Shown here piece after piece: positions 24,574 to 33,948 of a DNA stretch of 64,000 nt (position 1 is its first letter; every line of letters begins with the position of its first letter). Location: positions 1 through 64,000 of the forward strand of contig NZ_JACIXG010000001.1 in assembly GCF_014360585.1 (NCBI RefSeq), in the 5' to 3' direction. This DNA is from Nocardioides sp. Its GTDB lineage: Bacteria > Actinomycetota > Actinomycetes > Propionibacteriales > Nocardioidaceae. Position numbers and translations under genes: made by a program. The notes beneath the pieces were generated by a model that saw only the letters and a program-made list of their open reading frames with translations, searched no databases and was not told the origin of the DNA.

Positions 24574-27500
24574 CTACCGGCGGACCGTCACCGTCTGCTC
24601 CGACTTCACGCCGTTGACCACAAGCGTCACGGTGGCCGTTCCTGGGCGGAGAGCGGTGAGTTTTCGGGTGGCTGGGTCGAGGCGTACGACGCCGTGGCCA
24701 CGCTCGCCCACCACGACCCCGTCGCCACCCCAGTCCGCCGTGACCGGCCAGGCGACCGGGATGGTGGCGGTGCCCTGGGTGAAGGTGGCCTCGAGGGTCA
24801 CCGCTGATCCCGCGGCGAGACTCTCCGGGGCGCCGATCGAGACGGTGTCGACCGCCGGTCGGGTCTCGGCGCGCAGCCAGCTCAGTCTCGCCCCGGGGCG
24901 CGGGTCGCTGCCGACGACGCCGGCCGACGGGTCGATGCCGACCATCGTCCAGCCCCGGAAGCCACCGCCGGCCACGTTGCCGGCCGGGTTCTTGCCGGAG
25001 TTGCCGTTGACGAGCATCGAGATGCCCTGCGCCGAGGAGCCGTGGAAGACCCCGACGTGACCGTTGATGACGGCGACAGACTTGCCCGACGACGTACGGA
25101 ACCTGCCCAGCCGGTCCTCGAGCTGCCTGGCCTCGATCCGATCGCTCAACTGGCTGGCCTTGTCGGGCAGCGGGTCGTCGATGGGGTGGTGCATGGCGAG
25201 CACGACGCCGGTCACGGCCGGGTCGGCGGCCGCCGCGGTGAGCTGTGACTCCAGCTCGGTCAGCTGGGCCTTGCCGTCGTCGTTGCCGTGCAGCGTGCCG
25301 GAGGAGCTGTTGAGGGTGATGAGCTGGGTCGCCCCGATCCGGAACGCGGTGTGCGTGGGCCCGAAGACCGCCTTGAAGTTCGAGATCGGACCGCCCATGA
25401 CCTCGTGGTTGCCCGGGACGTAGGTGTAGGGGACCTGGTCGCCGACCTCCTCGTCCAGGATCCGCTTGGCCAGCGCGATGTCGGCGGGGGAGGCCTCGTC
25501 GACCAGGTCACCGTCGATGATCAGGTGGTCGGGGCGGGCGGCGACGATCTCGCGGAGCGTCTCGCGGACGTGGCGCACCAGGTCGCTGTCGGGGTTGCGG
25601 GCCACGAACTGACCGTCGGACATCACCGCGATCCGCTGGGGTCGCTCGTCGACGGTGCCCTCGGTGAGGATCACCGGGTCGTGGACCGGCTCGGTCTGCG
25701 TCGGGGGAGCGTCCGGCGCGACGTTGGCGACCAGGTCGCTGATCGTCAGGTCGCCGCGGTAGGAGACGTCCGGCCGGGTCTCCAGGAACCGGATCTTGTC
25801 CACCCGGATGGGCATCGCGGTGCCCGGCGGGATCGGGTACGTCACCTGCTGCCACCCGTCCCAGGTGACCAGGTCGCCGTCGAGGTTGCTGACGGTGCCG
25901 TCACCCGAGCGGATCTGGATCCGTGGCCAGATCCCGCTGGTGTCGCCCTCGACCCACAGGGACAGGCTCAGCGGGCTGCCTGGCACGGCGAGGCCGGCAG
26001 GCGGCACGGCGTAGACGCCGCGGGTCCCGGTGCTGGTGGTGAAGTCGTGACGCAGCCGCAGCGCGTCGCCGCCGTCGTGTCCGCCACCGCTGACGCGCTG
26101 GATGGTCGCCGCCGCCCGCGCGGTCTCGACCTTCCAGGTGGCGCCGTCGGCGAAGTCGGCCAGGGTGTGCTGCTCGCTGCCGACCAGCACCGTCGAGGTC
26201 ACGTGGTGGTCGCCGACGGCGAAGTCGACGACCGCGGCGCCGCTCTCCATGGTGGGGCGTACGAGGAAGCCGTTGGCGCCGTCGCGCGTCACCTCGACGC
26301 CGGGGTCGGCGTCCACGGTGACCTCGGTGGGCTCGATCGGAGCGGGGCGGCCGTCCGGGTCGTAGCCGGTGATCTGGATCGTCGCGGTCTCGCCGGCCTG
26401 CTCGATCGCCAGCTGTGACTTGTCGACCGCGAGCCGGTCGAGCGGGCCGAGGACGGTCAGCGGCATCGTGGCGCGGTGGCGGCCGGTGGTGTAGACGACA
26501 TCGGCCGAGCCCGTACGCCGCCCGAGGGCCGACGCTCGGTCCTCGTCGGCGTCGACGATCCGCACGTCGGGATCCTGGGTGCGGAACCGGCCGGGCTGCT
26601 CGACGGCGGCGTAGGCCGCGTCGAGACCCGAGCCGAAGACCGTACGCCGCTGCCCCTGCAGCACGCGGTAGGCACCGGCCCGGTTGGTGGCCGGGCGGAC
26701 CTGCGCCCCGGTCGCGACGCCGGTCGGCTCGGCGGAGGAGAAGAACAGGAGCGAGTTGGACACCTCGCGCTCGCTGCCGTCGGACGGGGTGTCGACGATC
26801 CTCGGGCTCACGTCGCCCGCGACCCGTGCGGCCATCGTGGTCGATCCGCCGCCGTCCAGGTTCAGCGCCTGGTAGGCACCGAGGCTGAGCATGAACCCGG
26901 CCAGCTCCGCGCGCGTCATCCCGCGGCTCGCGCCGGTCTGACCGTCGAGGGCGAGGGCGATCAGCTTCGTGCCGTCGCGGTTGATCCCGACAGCCGTACG
27001 TGAGTGGACGCCGTCGTCGCCGATGCCCGGTCCGACCTCGCCGTCGACCACGAGCTGGACGTTGCCGCTGACCGCCCAGTCGGCCTCCTCGGCCAGCCCG
27101 ACGGCGACATCGACGCGGTCGCCGACCTCCAGGCCGCGTACGACCCGGGCTCCTGCCTCCCGGCCCAGCAGGACCTGCCCGCCGTCGGGGACGGCAGGTG
27201 CGCCGGCTGAGTCGGCGACCGCGGTGACGACGCCGCCGACGACGTTCGCGCGGGCGACCTCAGGGGAGACGTTGCCGGGACCACCGACCGGCCGGTCGAG
27301 GGTGTAGTCGCCCCAGGCCTGGGTGTAGAGACCGATGCCGCCGGTGGGCAGCGACGGGGTGTTGAACCCGGCCAGGTCGTGCTCGGCGCCGTCGACCGTG
27401 ACGGTCCCGCCGGAGGTCAGCTCGCCGATCGCCGCCTTCGCGCCGGCCATCGTCAGGGTCGGGTCGGACCCGAACCGCGCGTTCTGCAGCCCGTCGCGGC

Positions 27501-27939
27501 TCTTGGCCAGACCGACCGGCGCGCCGGAGGCGTTCATGTCGTAGAAGCCGGCGTTGACCCCGGCCACCGCCCCGGTCCCGGTCATCTGGCTGGACAGGGT
27601 GCCGATCCCGGCGACCTTGCCGGTGTTGCGTACGTCCATCGACAGCGTCGGCTCGGACAGATCGGCGGTGAGGACGTTGCCGCGGTTCCAGCCGGTGTCC
27701 TCGAGCCGTTGGAAGTTGGTCAGCTTCAGACCCGGCGCGACAAGCTGCGTCGCGACGGTCGAGAGTGCCTCGCCGCCTGCGGCGAAGTCGTAGCCGTTCG
27801 ACTCCTGCTGGCTCGGTGGGATCCCGCCGGGGGCGAGGGTCACCGCGGTCGGTGGCGGTGCGGGTACGTCGGCGACCGATGGTCCGGCGGTGACGAGGAG
27901 GGCAAGGGTGAGGGCGAGCGTGGGGGCGAGGGGGCGCAC
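24574..27939 (-). CDS. Secreted phosphodiester glycosidase-metallophosphoesterase fusion
   Basis: This protein of about 1,121 residues has a signal peptide (PLAPTLALTLALLVTAGPSVA) from GTG 27939; an ATG at 27996 is an alternative. The N-terminal third is a NAGPA-type phosphodiester glycosidase (NLDGGGSTTMAARV, GVNAGFYD). A beta-rich middle with carbohydrate-binding-like segments follows, then a calcineurin-like phosphoesterase (DGDLVDE, YVPGNHEVMG, AMHHPID, INGHVG) and a BIG/Ig-like C-terminus. Motif I reads SDGQF, so the usual DxH histidine is replaced by Gln. It probably acts on cell-surface or extracellular phosphodiesters. Confidence 0.82.
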   Translation of the reverse strand: MRPLAPTLALTLALLVTAGPSVADVPAPPPTAVTLAPGGIPPSQQESNGYDFAAGGEALSTVATQLVAPGLKLTNFQRLEDTGWNRGNVLTADLSEPTLSMDVRNTGKVAGIGTLSSQMTGTGAVAGVNAGFYDMNASGAPVGLAKSRDGLQNARFGSDPTLTMAGAKAAIGELTSGGTVTVDGAEHDLAGFNTPSLPTGGIGLYTQAWGDYTLDRPVGGPGNVSPEVARANVVGGVVTAVADSAGAPAVPDGGQVLLGREAGARVVRGLEVGDRVDVAVGLAEEADWAVSGNVQLVVDGEVGPGIGDDGVHSRTAVGINRDGTKLIALALDGQTGASRGMTRAELAGFMLSLGAYQALNLDGGGSTTMAARVAGDVSPRIVDTPSDGSEREVSNSLLFFSSAEPTGVATGAQVRPATNRAGAYRVLQGQRRTVFGSGLDAAYAAVEQPGRFRTQDPDVRIVDADEDRASALGRRTGSADVVYTTGRHRATMPLTVLGPLDRLAVDKSQLAIEQAGETATIQITGYDPDGRPAPIEPTEVTVDADPGVEVTRDGANGFLVRPTMESGAAVVDFAVGDHHVTSTVLVGSEQHTLADFADGATWKVETARAAATIQRVSGGGHDGGDALRLRHDFTTSTGTRGVYAVPPAGLAVPGSPLSLSLWVEGDTSGIWPRIQIRSGDGTVSNLDGDLVTWDGWQQVTYPIPPGTAMPIRVDKIRFLETRPDVSYRGDLTISDLVANVAPDAPPTQTEPVHDPVILTEGTVDERPQRIAVMSDGQFVARNPDSDLVRHVRETLREIVAARPDHLIIDGDLVDEASPADIALAKRILDEEVGDQVPYTYVPGNHEVMGGPISNFKAVFGPTHTAFRIGATQLITLNSSSGTLHGNDDGKAQLTELESQLTAAAADPAVTGVVLAMHHPIDDPLPDKASQLSDRIEARQLEDRLGRFRTSSGKSVAVINGHVGVFHGSSAQGISMLVNGNSGKNPAGNVAGGGFRGWTMVGIDPSAGVVGSDPRPGARLSWLRAETRPAVDTVSIGAPESLAAGSAVTLEATFTQGTATIPVAWPVTADWGGDGVVVGERGHGVVRLDPATRKLTALRPGTATVTLVVNGVKSEQTVTVRR

Positions 27940-28030
27940 GCTCTCACTGTGGCGACCGCCGGGGATCCCGGGAAGCGAATTAGCGGAAACGTGCATGGCG
28001 GATCCGTGAACGGACGATACGGTCACGTGC

Positions 28031-28822
28031 GTGCTTCGAATAGCGGTGGTTCAGGAGTCTGCGGTGCCCGGCGAGGTGGGGACCAACGTCGCCACGGCGG
28101 CTAGCCGCGTCCGCGAGGCCGCGGCGATGGGCGCCCGGCTGGTCGTGCTGCCGGAGACGTTCACGACCTCGTGGGACCTCGACGCCTTCGACGGCCCCCT
28201 GCCGACGCTGGCCGATACCGTCTGGCTCGCCCCGGTGCAGGCTGCGGTCGACGAGACCGGCGCGGTGCTCGTGCTCAACTCGCCGCTCACCGGTGCCGGA
28301 CGACGCTCGATCACCAGCCTGATCATCGCGCCGGGGGAGGAGCCGGTCGCGGCGTACGACAAACAGCATCTCTACCCGCCCGAGCGGGAGCGCTTCGAGC
28401 CCGGTGACCACGGGACGACGGTCGAGATCGACGGCGTCCGGGTCGCGCTGTCGGTCTGCTACGACGCCAACTTCCCCGAGCACGCTGCCGCGGCGGCCGC
28501 CGACGGCGCGATCCTCTACGTCAACAGCGGCGCCTACTTCCCCGGCGGTGGCCACCGGCGGGATCTGCACTACGCCGCTCGGGCGCTGGACAACTCGATG
28601 TACGTCGCGTTCGCCGGCCTCGTCGGCGGACCGCTCGGCCTGATCGGCGGCTCAGCGGTCTACGACCCGCTCGGCCGGCCGATGGAGCGGCTCGACGACG
28701 CCACCCCGGGAATGGTCGTCGCCACGCTCGACCCGGCCGAGGTCGCCAGGGTCCGAGACGAGCAGCGGATGTGGGCCGACCACCGAGCGGACCTCGGCCC
28801 GCGGCGTACGTTGCGCCTGTAG
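28031..28822 (+). CDS. Carbon-nitrogen hydrolase (nitrilase superfamily)
   Basis: This 263-residue amidase-type enzyme carries the Glu-Lys-Cys triad: E42 in LPETF, K111 in YDKQHLYPPE and C143 in SVCYDANFPE. GTG 28031 is preceded by TACGGT and seven bases, so it is probably leaderless. The substrate is open: omega-amidase (NIT2)-like and deaminated glutathione amidase-like enzymes share this layout. It is divergent from the large secreted protein and convergent with the sortase gene. Confidence 0.85.
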   Translation: MLRIAVVQESAVPGEVGTNVATAASRVREAAAMGARLVVLPETFTTSWDLDAFDGPLPTLADTVWLAPVQAAVDETGAVLVLNSPLTGAGRRSITSLIIAPGEEPVAAYDKQHLYPPERERFEPGDHGTTVEIDGVRVALSVCYDANFPEHAAAAAADGAILYVNSGAYFPGGGHRRDLHYAARALDNSMYVAFAGLVGGPLGLIGGSAVYDPLGRPMERLDDATPGMVVATLDPAEVARVRDEQRMWADHRADLGPRRTLRL

Positions 28823-28829
28823 CAGGCAG

Positions 28830-29516
28830 TCAGGGCGTCGGTTCCTCGGAGACCAGCTTGCCGAAGGCGATCATCCGGTTGTCGGTGTGGAAGAGCTCGG
28901 AGCAGGTGGTGAGGGTGATCAGGCGCTGGCCCTCGACCTGCTCGGGCTCGACCACGCCCTTCTCCGGGTTGTCGGGCAGCGGGTCGGTGACCCAGATCGA
29001 GGTGAAGGGGACGACCAGGTCGTCGCCGTCGGTGGTGAGCTCGTAGACGTAGGTCTTCTCCATGGTCAGGACGCGGATCTCGTCGCCTTCGCGGAGCCTC
29101 GGGAGGTCACGGAGCGGCTCGCCGTGGGTGATCCGGTGGCCGGCGAGCGCGAAGTTGCCGACCTCGCCCGGCTTGGCGGTGCCGGAGAAATGGCCGAACC
29201 CGGCGCCGAGGGCCCGGTCCGAGATCCCCTCCATGACCGGGACCCGGTAGTCCTTGCCGAAGCGGGGGATCTCGATGAGGGCCTTCGCCGACCCGAAGTC
29301 GGTGGTCACCTCGGTCTGCCCCGAGTCCCAGGCGCTCTCGATCTTCGAGGCCGCTTCCTGCTGGCGCTGCTTGCTCAGGATCGTGGTGCCGTAGAGCTCC
29401 CAGGCGACGTACCCGAGGATGCCCACCCCGGCCAGAACCATCACCAGGCCGAGCCAGAAGATCACCCGGCGGACCCGCGATCGGGCCCGCGGCCGAGTCG
29501 GTGTGGTGGCGAACAT
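28830..29516 (-). CDS. srtE: Class E sortase
   Basis: This membrane-anchored transpeptidase of about 228 residues has one N-terminal transmembrane helix (VIFWLGLVMVLAGVGILGYVAW), catalytic His in LAGHRITHG, catalytic Cys in TLTTCSEL and the downstream Arg in DNRM. Class E enzymes of high-GC Gram-positives attach LAXTG proteins to the wall. The start at 29516 has GAGATG eight bases upstream; in-frame starts at 29528 and 29549 are possible. No LAXTG substrate gene was noted in the window. Confidence 0.85.
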   Translation of the reverse strand: MFATTPTRPRARSRVRRVIFWLGLVMVLAGVGILGYVAWELYGTTILSKQRQQEAASKIESAWDSGQTEVTTDFGSAKALIEIPRFGKDYRVPVMEGISDRALGAGFGHFSGTAKPGEVGNFALAGHRITHGEPLRDLPRLREGDEIRVLTMEKTYVYELTTDGDDLVVPFTSIWVTDPLPDNPEKGVVEPEQVEGQRLITLTTCSELFHTDNRMIAFGKLVSEEPTP

Positions 29517-29550
29517 CAGGTCAAGCATCTCAGCCAGATCCGCTGCCACG

Positions 29551-29564
29551 TAGGATCAGACGTT
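29551..29564 (+). promoter_or_regulatory. Leaderless-type -10 of dnaG
   Basis: TAGGAT (29551-29556) lies eight bases before the GTG start at 29565. No Shine-Dalgarno sequence is present. Confidence 0.55.
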
Positions 29565-32423
29565 GTGGCGGGTCGGATCAAGGAGACGAGCATCCAAGAG
29601 GTGCGCGAGAAGGCGCGCTTGGACGACATCGTCTCCCAGTACGTCACGCTGCGCCGCTCGGGCCCAGCCTCCTATACCGGCCTGTGCCCGTTCCACGACG
29701 AGAAGTCGCCGTCGTTCAATGTGAACCCGGCCCGTGGTTTCTACCATTGCCTGGCGGGCGAGACACGTGTGCTGACCTGGGACGGCCCACGAGAGATCAA
29801 GGATCTCGCCGGTGGTACCCATCGGGTCCTGGGACGCCATGGTGACTGGTTGGATGCGCCGTTCAAGTCCTACGGCGTGCAGCGCCTCCACAAGATCGTC
29901 CTGACTCGCAACCGCCAGACCAAAGAGCTGTTCGCCACAGACGGTCACCGGTGGTTCGTGCGGTCCGGCCGGAACCGCTCGTCTGAACGAGAGGTGCTCA
30001 CCTCCGACCTGAAGTCTGGCGACCGGCTGGTCTCGAAGTACCCACGCTCGAGGATCCAGCGGACGACACCGTCGCCGTTTGGGATCGCCCACGGATTCAC
30101 CTTCGGCGACGGCACGCTCAACGGATCCGGGAGCGTGGCCGCGATCTGCCCGCCGAAGGACCTCGCGATGCTGAAGTTCTTCCCGCTCAGCCATACGACG
30201 ACATCTGAGGCAACGCCCACGAGCCAGGGCAACGTAATTCTCGTTCATCACCTTCCGCGGTTCTTCAAGGAGGTTCCCTCCCACGATGAGGCCGTGTCCT
30301 ACCTCTATGGCTGGTTGGCGGGTTATTTCGCCGCGGATGGACACGTCTCCAAGGACGGCACGGTCATGCTCCACTCCGCGCGACGCGAGCATCTGGAGCA
30401 GGTTCGGACGATCTGCACACGGCTCGGGATCGCGACGTACGGCATTACGACCCAACTTCGCAGGGGTCTACCGGGCCGCGAGGAGTCGGAGCTCCATCGG
30501 CTCCACTTCGTCAACGAAGACCTGACTGAGTCCTTCTTCCTCATCGACGAACACCGGGACCGGTTTCTGGCCGCGAACAAGGCGTTCGCGCGTCGAGGCT
30601 GGGTCGTTCAGTCCGTCGAAGAGACCGACCGCGTGGAGGAGGTCTACTGCGCCGAGGTCGAGGACGGTCACGCGTTCACCCTCGAGGACAACGTCTTGAC
30701 CGGAAACTGTTTCGGTTGCGGAGCAGGCGGCGACGTCATCGACTTCGTGATGAAGCTCGAGGGGCTGAGCTTCTTCGAGGCGGTGGAGCGGCTGGGCGAC
30801 AAGATCGGGGTCCAGATCCAGCGCGAGGAGGGCGACGAGGCGCCGGTGAAGCGGGGCCCGAGTCGCGGCAAGCTGGTCGAGGCCCACAAGGTCGCCGCGG
30901 AGTTCTACGCCGAGCAGCTGCTGACCCCGGACGCGGTGGTCGCGCGGCAGTTCCTCGCCGAGAAGGGCTTCGACCGCGACGCGGCGCTGCACTTCGGGGT
31001 CGGCTTCTCGCCGCGCGGGGGAGAGGACCTCTACCGCCATCTGCGGGCGCGCGGGTTCTCGGACGAGGAGGTCGTCACCGGCGGACTGGTGGCGCACGGG
31101 CGGTCGCACTACGACCGGTTCCGCGGCCGGCTGATGTGGCCGATCCGGGAGTCGGGCGGCGACGTCATCGGCTTCGGTGCGCGTCGGCTCTTCGACGACG
31201 ACCGGATCGAGGCGAAATACCTCAACACCTCCGAGACTCCTCTCTACAAGAAGAGCCACGTCCTCTACGGCATCGACCTGGCCCGCAAGGAGATGGCCCG
31301 CACCCGCGAGGCGGTGATCGTGGAGGGCTACACCGACGTGATGGCCTGCCATCTGGCCGGGATCACCACCGCGGTCGCCACCTGCGGCACCGCCTTCGGC
31401 GACGACCACGCCAAGGTCCTGCGCCGGTTCATCTCCGACGATCAGCAGCTGCGCGGCGCGGTCGTCTTCACCTTCGACGGCGACGCCGCCGGCCAGACCG
31501 CGGCGCTGAAGGCGTTCAAGGGCGACGGCAACTTCACCTCGCAGACCTACGTCGCCGTCGAGCCCGACGGCCTCGATCCCAACGACCTGCGGATCAAGAA
31601 GGGCGACGAGGCGGTTCGGGAGCTGCTCGCCAACCGGGTCCCGCTCTACGAGTTCGTGCTGCGCAACATCGCCTCGAAGTACGACCTCGACCGTGCCGAT
31701 GGGCGGGTCGACGCGCTTCGTGAGGCCGCGCCCTTGGTGGCTTCCGTGCGCGACGAGTCCAAGAAGATGGGCTTCACCCGAGACCTCGCTCGCTTCCTCG
31801 GTGTGGACCCCGACGAGGCGGCCAGAGAGGTACGCCGCGCCGCCGGTCGCCCCGCGCCCCAGGCCGCTCCGCCTCGGCGCGAGGCCGCGCAGACCGCCCA
31901 GGCAGGCTCTGGCGAGGCTCCCGCCGCGCCGCGCCGCCCACCCATGCCGCATCCGCGCGAGCCGCGGTTCACCGTCGAGCGCGAGACCCTGAAGCTCTTC
32001 GTACAGCACCCGGTCGCCCTGGGCCGCACCACTGGCGAGATCACCCCCGAAGCCTTCACCCACCCCATCTACCGCGCGCTGTGGGAGATCATCGCCGGCC
32101 TGGGCGGCCCTGGCGCCGGCACCGGCGACGCGAACTGGGCCCAGAAGCTCGGCGCCGCCGCCTCGGACCCGCTGGTCAGCCGCATCCTCGCCGAGCTCGC
32201 CGTCGAGCCGATCCCGTCCGCGAAGGAGCCGGATGCGGCGTACGTCCTGCAATACGTCGTACGCCTCCTCGAGCTCCTCGACCAGCGCCGCATCGCCGAG
32301 GTGAAGAGCCGTCTGCAGCGCTCCGACGGCGCCGCCGATCCTGAGGCCTACAACCGTCTTTTCGCCCAGCTCGCCGCCCTCGAGCAGCACCGCCGCGGCC
32401 TCCGCAACCTGGTCGCCGAGTGA
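29565..32423 (+). CDS. dnaG: DNA primase DnaG carrying an intein
   Basis: DnaG synthesises RNA primers at the replication fork. The precursor is 952 residues; removing a 320-residue intein leaves 632, the normal length. The CHC2 zinc finger is CPFH (C41, H44) plus CFGC (C62, C65 after splicing). The RNA polymerase/TOPRIM core shows VEGYTDVMA and FTFDGDAAG. A proline/alanine linker and a C-terminal DnaB-interacting helical domain follow. Active primase requires splicing because the intein separates zinc ligands. Confidence 0.95.
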   Translation: MAGRIKETSIQEVREKARLDDIVSQYVTLRRSGPASYTGLCPFHDEKSPSFNVNPARGFYHCLAGETRVLTWDGPREIKDLAGGTHRVLGRHGDWLDAPFKSYGVQRLHKIVLTRNRQTKELFATDGHRWFVRSGRNRSSEREVLTSDLKSGDRLVSKYPRSRIQRTTPSPFGIAHGFTFGDGTLNGSGSVAAICPPKDLAMLKFFPLSHTTTSEATPTSQGNVILVHHLPRFFKEVPSHDEAVSYLYGWLAGYFAADGHVSKDGTVMLHSARREHLEQVRTICTRLGIATYGITTQLRRGLPGREESELHRLHFVNEDLTESFFLIDEHRDRFLAANKAFARRGWVVQSVEETDRVEEVYCAEVEDGHAFTLEDNVLTGNCFGCGAGGDVIDFVMKLEGLSFFEAVERLGDKIGVQIQREEGDEAPVKRGPSRGKLVEAHKVAAEFYAEQLLTPDAVVARQFLAEKGFDRDAALHFGVGFSPRGGEDLYRHLRARGFSDEEVVTGGLVAHGRSHYDRFRGRLMWPIRESGGDVIGFGARRLFDDDRIEAKYLNTSETPLYKKSHVLYGIDLARKEMARTREAVIVEGYTDVMACHLAGITTAVATCGTAFGDDHAKVLRRFISDDQQLRGAVVFTFDGDAAGQTAALKAFKGDGNFTSQTYVAVEPDGLDPNDLRIKKGDEAVRELLANRVPLYEFVLRNIASKYDLDRADGRVDALREAAPLVASVRDESKKMGFTRDLARFLGVDPDEAAREVRRAAGRPAPQAAPPRREAAQTAQAGSGEAPAAPRRPPMPHPREPRFTVERETLKLFVQHPVALGRTTGEITPEAFTHPIYRALWEIIAGLGGPGAGTGDANWAQKLGAAASDPLVSRILAELAVEPIPSAKEPDAAYVLQYVVRLLELLDQRRIAEVKSRLQRSDGAADPEAYNRLFAQLAALEQHRRGLRNLVAE
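29748..30707 (+). mobile_element. LAGLIDADG intein in the DnaG zinc finger
   Basis: The in-frame insert of 320 residues begins with the splicing nucleophile Cys1 (CLAGETRVLTWDG, block A). Block B has T64-D-G-H67 (FATDGHRWFV). Two LAGLIDADG-type endonuclease motifs, HGFTFGDGTLN and LYGWLAGYFAADGHV, come next. Block F is VYCAEVEDGHAFTLEDN and block G VLTGN, followed by extein Cys+1 of CFGCG. The penultimate residue is Gly instead of the usual His. Codon choice and lower GC differ from the flanking dnaG, in line with horizontal origin. The endonuclease motifs look intact, so homing may be active. Confidence 0.93.
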
Positions 32424-32488
32424 CGGCCTGCCGATTTCCGATCGCCGCCGCCGGGTTGCTAAGGTTTCACCCGCGCCGCAAGGAGCAT

Positions 32489-32564
32489 TCCCCGATAGCT
32501 CAATTGGCAGAGCATTCGGCTGTTAACCGGAGGGTTGTTGGTTCGAGTCCAACTCGGGGAGCCA
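32489..32564 (+). tRNA. tRNA-Asn (GTT)
   Basis: The full cloverleaf has acceptor stem TCCCCGA/TCGGGGA with discriminator G, D-arm AGCTCAATTGGCAGAGC, anticodon loop CTGTTAA (anticodon GTT), T-arm GTTGGTTCGAGTCCAAC and encoded CCA (32562-32564). Its 3' half is copied at 41997, 45186 and 55211, marking it as the integration site of a composite island. Confidence 0.97.
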
Positions 32565-32572
32565 GTGAAAGG

Positions 32573-32606
32573 GCCGCTGACCAGGCAAAACGCCAGGGTC
32601 AGCGGC
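32573..32606 (+). terminator. Terminator hairpin after tRNA-Asn
   Basis: A 10-bp stem (GCCGCTGACC and complement) with a 14-base loop begins nine bases after the CCA end. It differs from the CTCCGCCTG hairpin that follows the partial tRNA copies at 42039 and 45225, suggesting that island DNA replaced the original downstream flank. Confidence 0.65.
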
Positions 32607-32764
32607 TCTCGTCATTTCGGTACAAGGTCGTTTCTCCCGGAGTTCACCCTGTTCTGGGGCTCGGTGTGAACTGTTCGAAGAATCTTTCCAAGGGTCTCGG
32701 CGGTACGGATAGACGCGGCCGCTGGGCCTCAGTGGCGTGTGCCGAAATCGACAGGTCGGCTGTT

Positions 32765-33948
32765 GTGAGGCTGCACCAGTACTACGCAGACGGGTTCGGC
32801 GATCACCGGCCGGTGTCCGTCGGGCTCGGCGATGCGGACATCGACCTCACGATCCTGAGCGCAGTGGAATGGGTCAGAAACTCGATAGACCTACAGGCAG
32901 ACGAGGTCACCACCCGATTCGCGTACGACCACGCGGCCGTTGTCGTGCCCAGTCGGAAACGGACGCATGGCGTCGTGCCGCCGAAACCAGGCTCGCTGAA
33001 TGTCTGATTCAGGAGACCCGCTTCGTCGACGGCCAGCTCGACCGGATGACCGGGTGGGAGTCGCATCCTGACGGCGTACGGACGTCCTTCACTACCGGAT
33101 CGTTTGCGCAGTACGCCCTCACGATCGATCTCCTCGAAGCCGAAACATTTGCGGCGGTGCGGAGCGGGGGAGAGGCCCTCCCGCTGCGCGATCTGATAAT
33201 GCCGACCGTCGAGTCTGTGCTCGCGCCTGGCGCGCGCAACTGCATGGGCGGAGCGCTCGCACTGACTGCGTTTGCCCGGCTGGCGCAAGGTGCACGCCCG
33301 GCCGATTTCGCATTGCTGATCCAAGAGCGTGGGGCGAAGGTCCTCAACGCGTCTGGGCGACTCGCCGTGATTCCGAAGTGTTTCCACGAGCCGACCTCAG
33401 AGCCGAGCTGGGAGGTCGGCGTCGAAACCTCGCTCGCGAGAGAACTCGAGGAGGAACTCTTCGGCAAGGCGGAGGTCGACACGACCCTCAACACACGCCG
33501 CACGATCGACCCCATGCACCCGGATCTCCTCGCCGGGCCGATGCGCTACCTGACCGAAGCTGGGCCGGACGTCTGGTCAATGGAGTGCACCGGATTCGGC
33601 TTCAACCTCCTCACCGGAAACTATGAATTTCCGTGTCTTGTCGCCGTGCACGACGAGGGCTTCTGGCAGCGTTGTGGAGGTGACGTCGAGAGCAACTGGG
33701 AGTCCGAGCGGATCACCTTGGTCTCCTCGCAGGACGAGGCCGGCTTGCGGGCTCTCGTTCACAACCCGGGGTGGTCAGACGAGGGCCTCTTCGCCTTCGT
33801 CCTCGGCCTGCGACGTCTTCACGAGCTGCACCCAGAGCGCGTAGCGCTGCCCCCTTCGAGATTGGATTCACCCAGTGACGACCGCCTCAGGCAACGCGTA
33901 CGACGACGGCGCAGAGCGCCGCGGCTGGCTCATCGGCCACTTCATTGA
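32765..33948 (+). pseudogene. Nudix-like hydrolase gene with a frameshift
   Basis: Two overlapping frames read as one protein. Frame 1 from GTG 32765 gives VRLHQYYADGFGDHRPVSVGLG and continues to about 32950. Frame 2 continues with ETDAWRRAAETRLAECLIQETR to 33948. A single missing base near 32945-32955 would explain the break. The second part contains GVETSLARELEEELFG, close to a Nudix box (REUXEE), and a long C-terminal region. A Nudix-fold regulator or effector is possible. It may be a real pseudogene or a sequence error. It precedes and overlaps the cupin gene. Confidence 0.6.

Noticed and set aside
30468..32390. 640-codon minus-strand ORF opposite dnaG
   Set aside because: Antisense of the TOPRIM and C-terminal domains; no conserved motif.
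32420..33007. ORF reading through tRNA-Asn into the island
   Set aside because: Its middle (AQLAEHSAVNRRVVGSSPT) is a translation of the tRNA itself. Only the part after 32765 looks like protein, and it is listed as a frameshifted gene.
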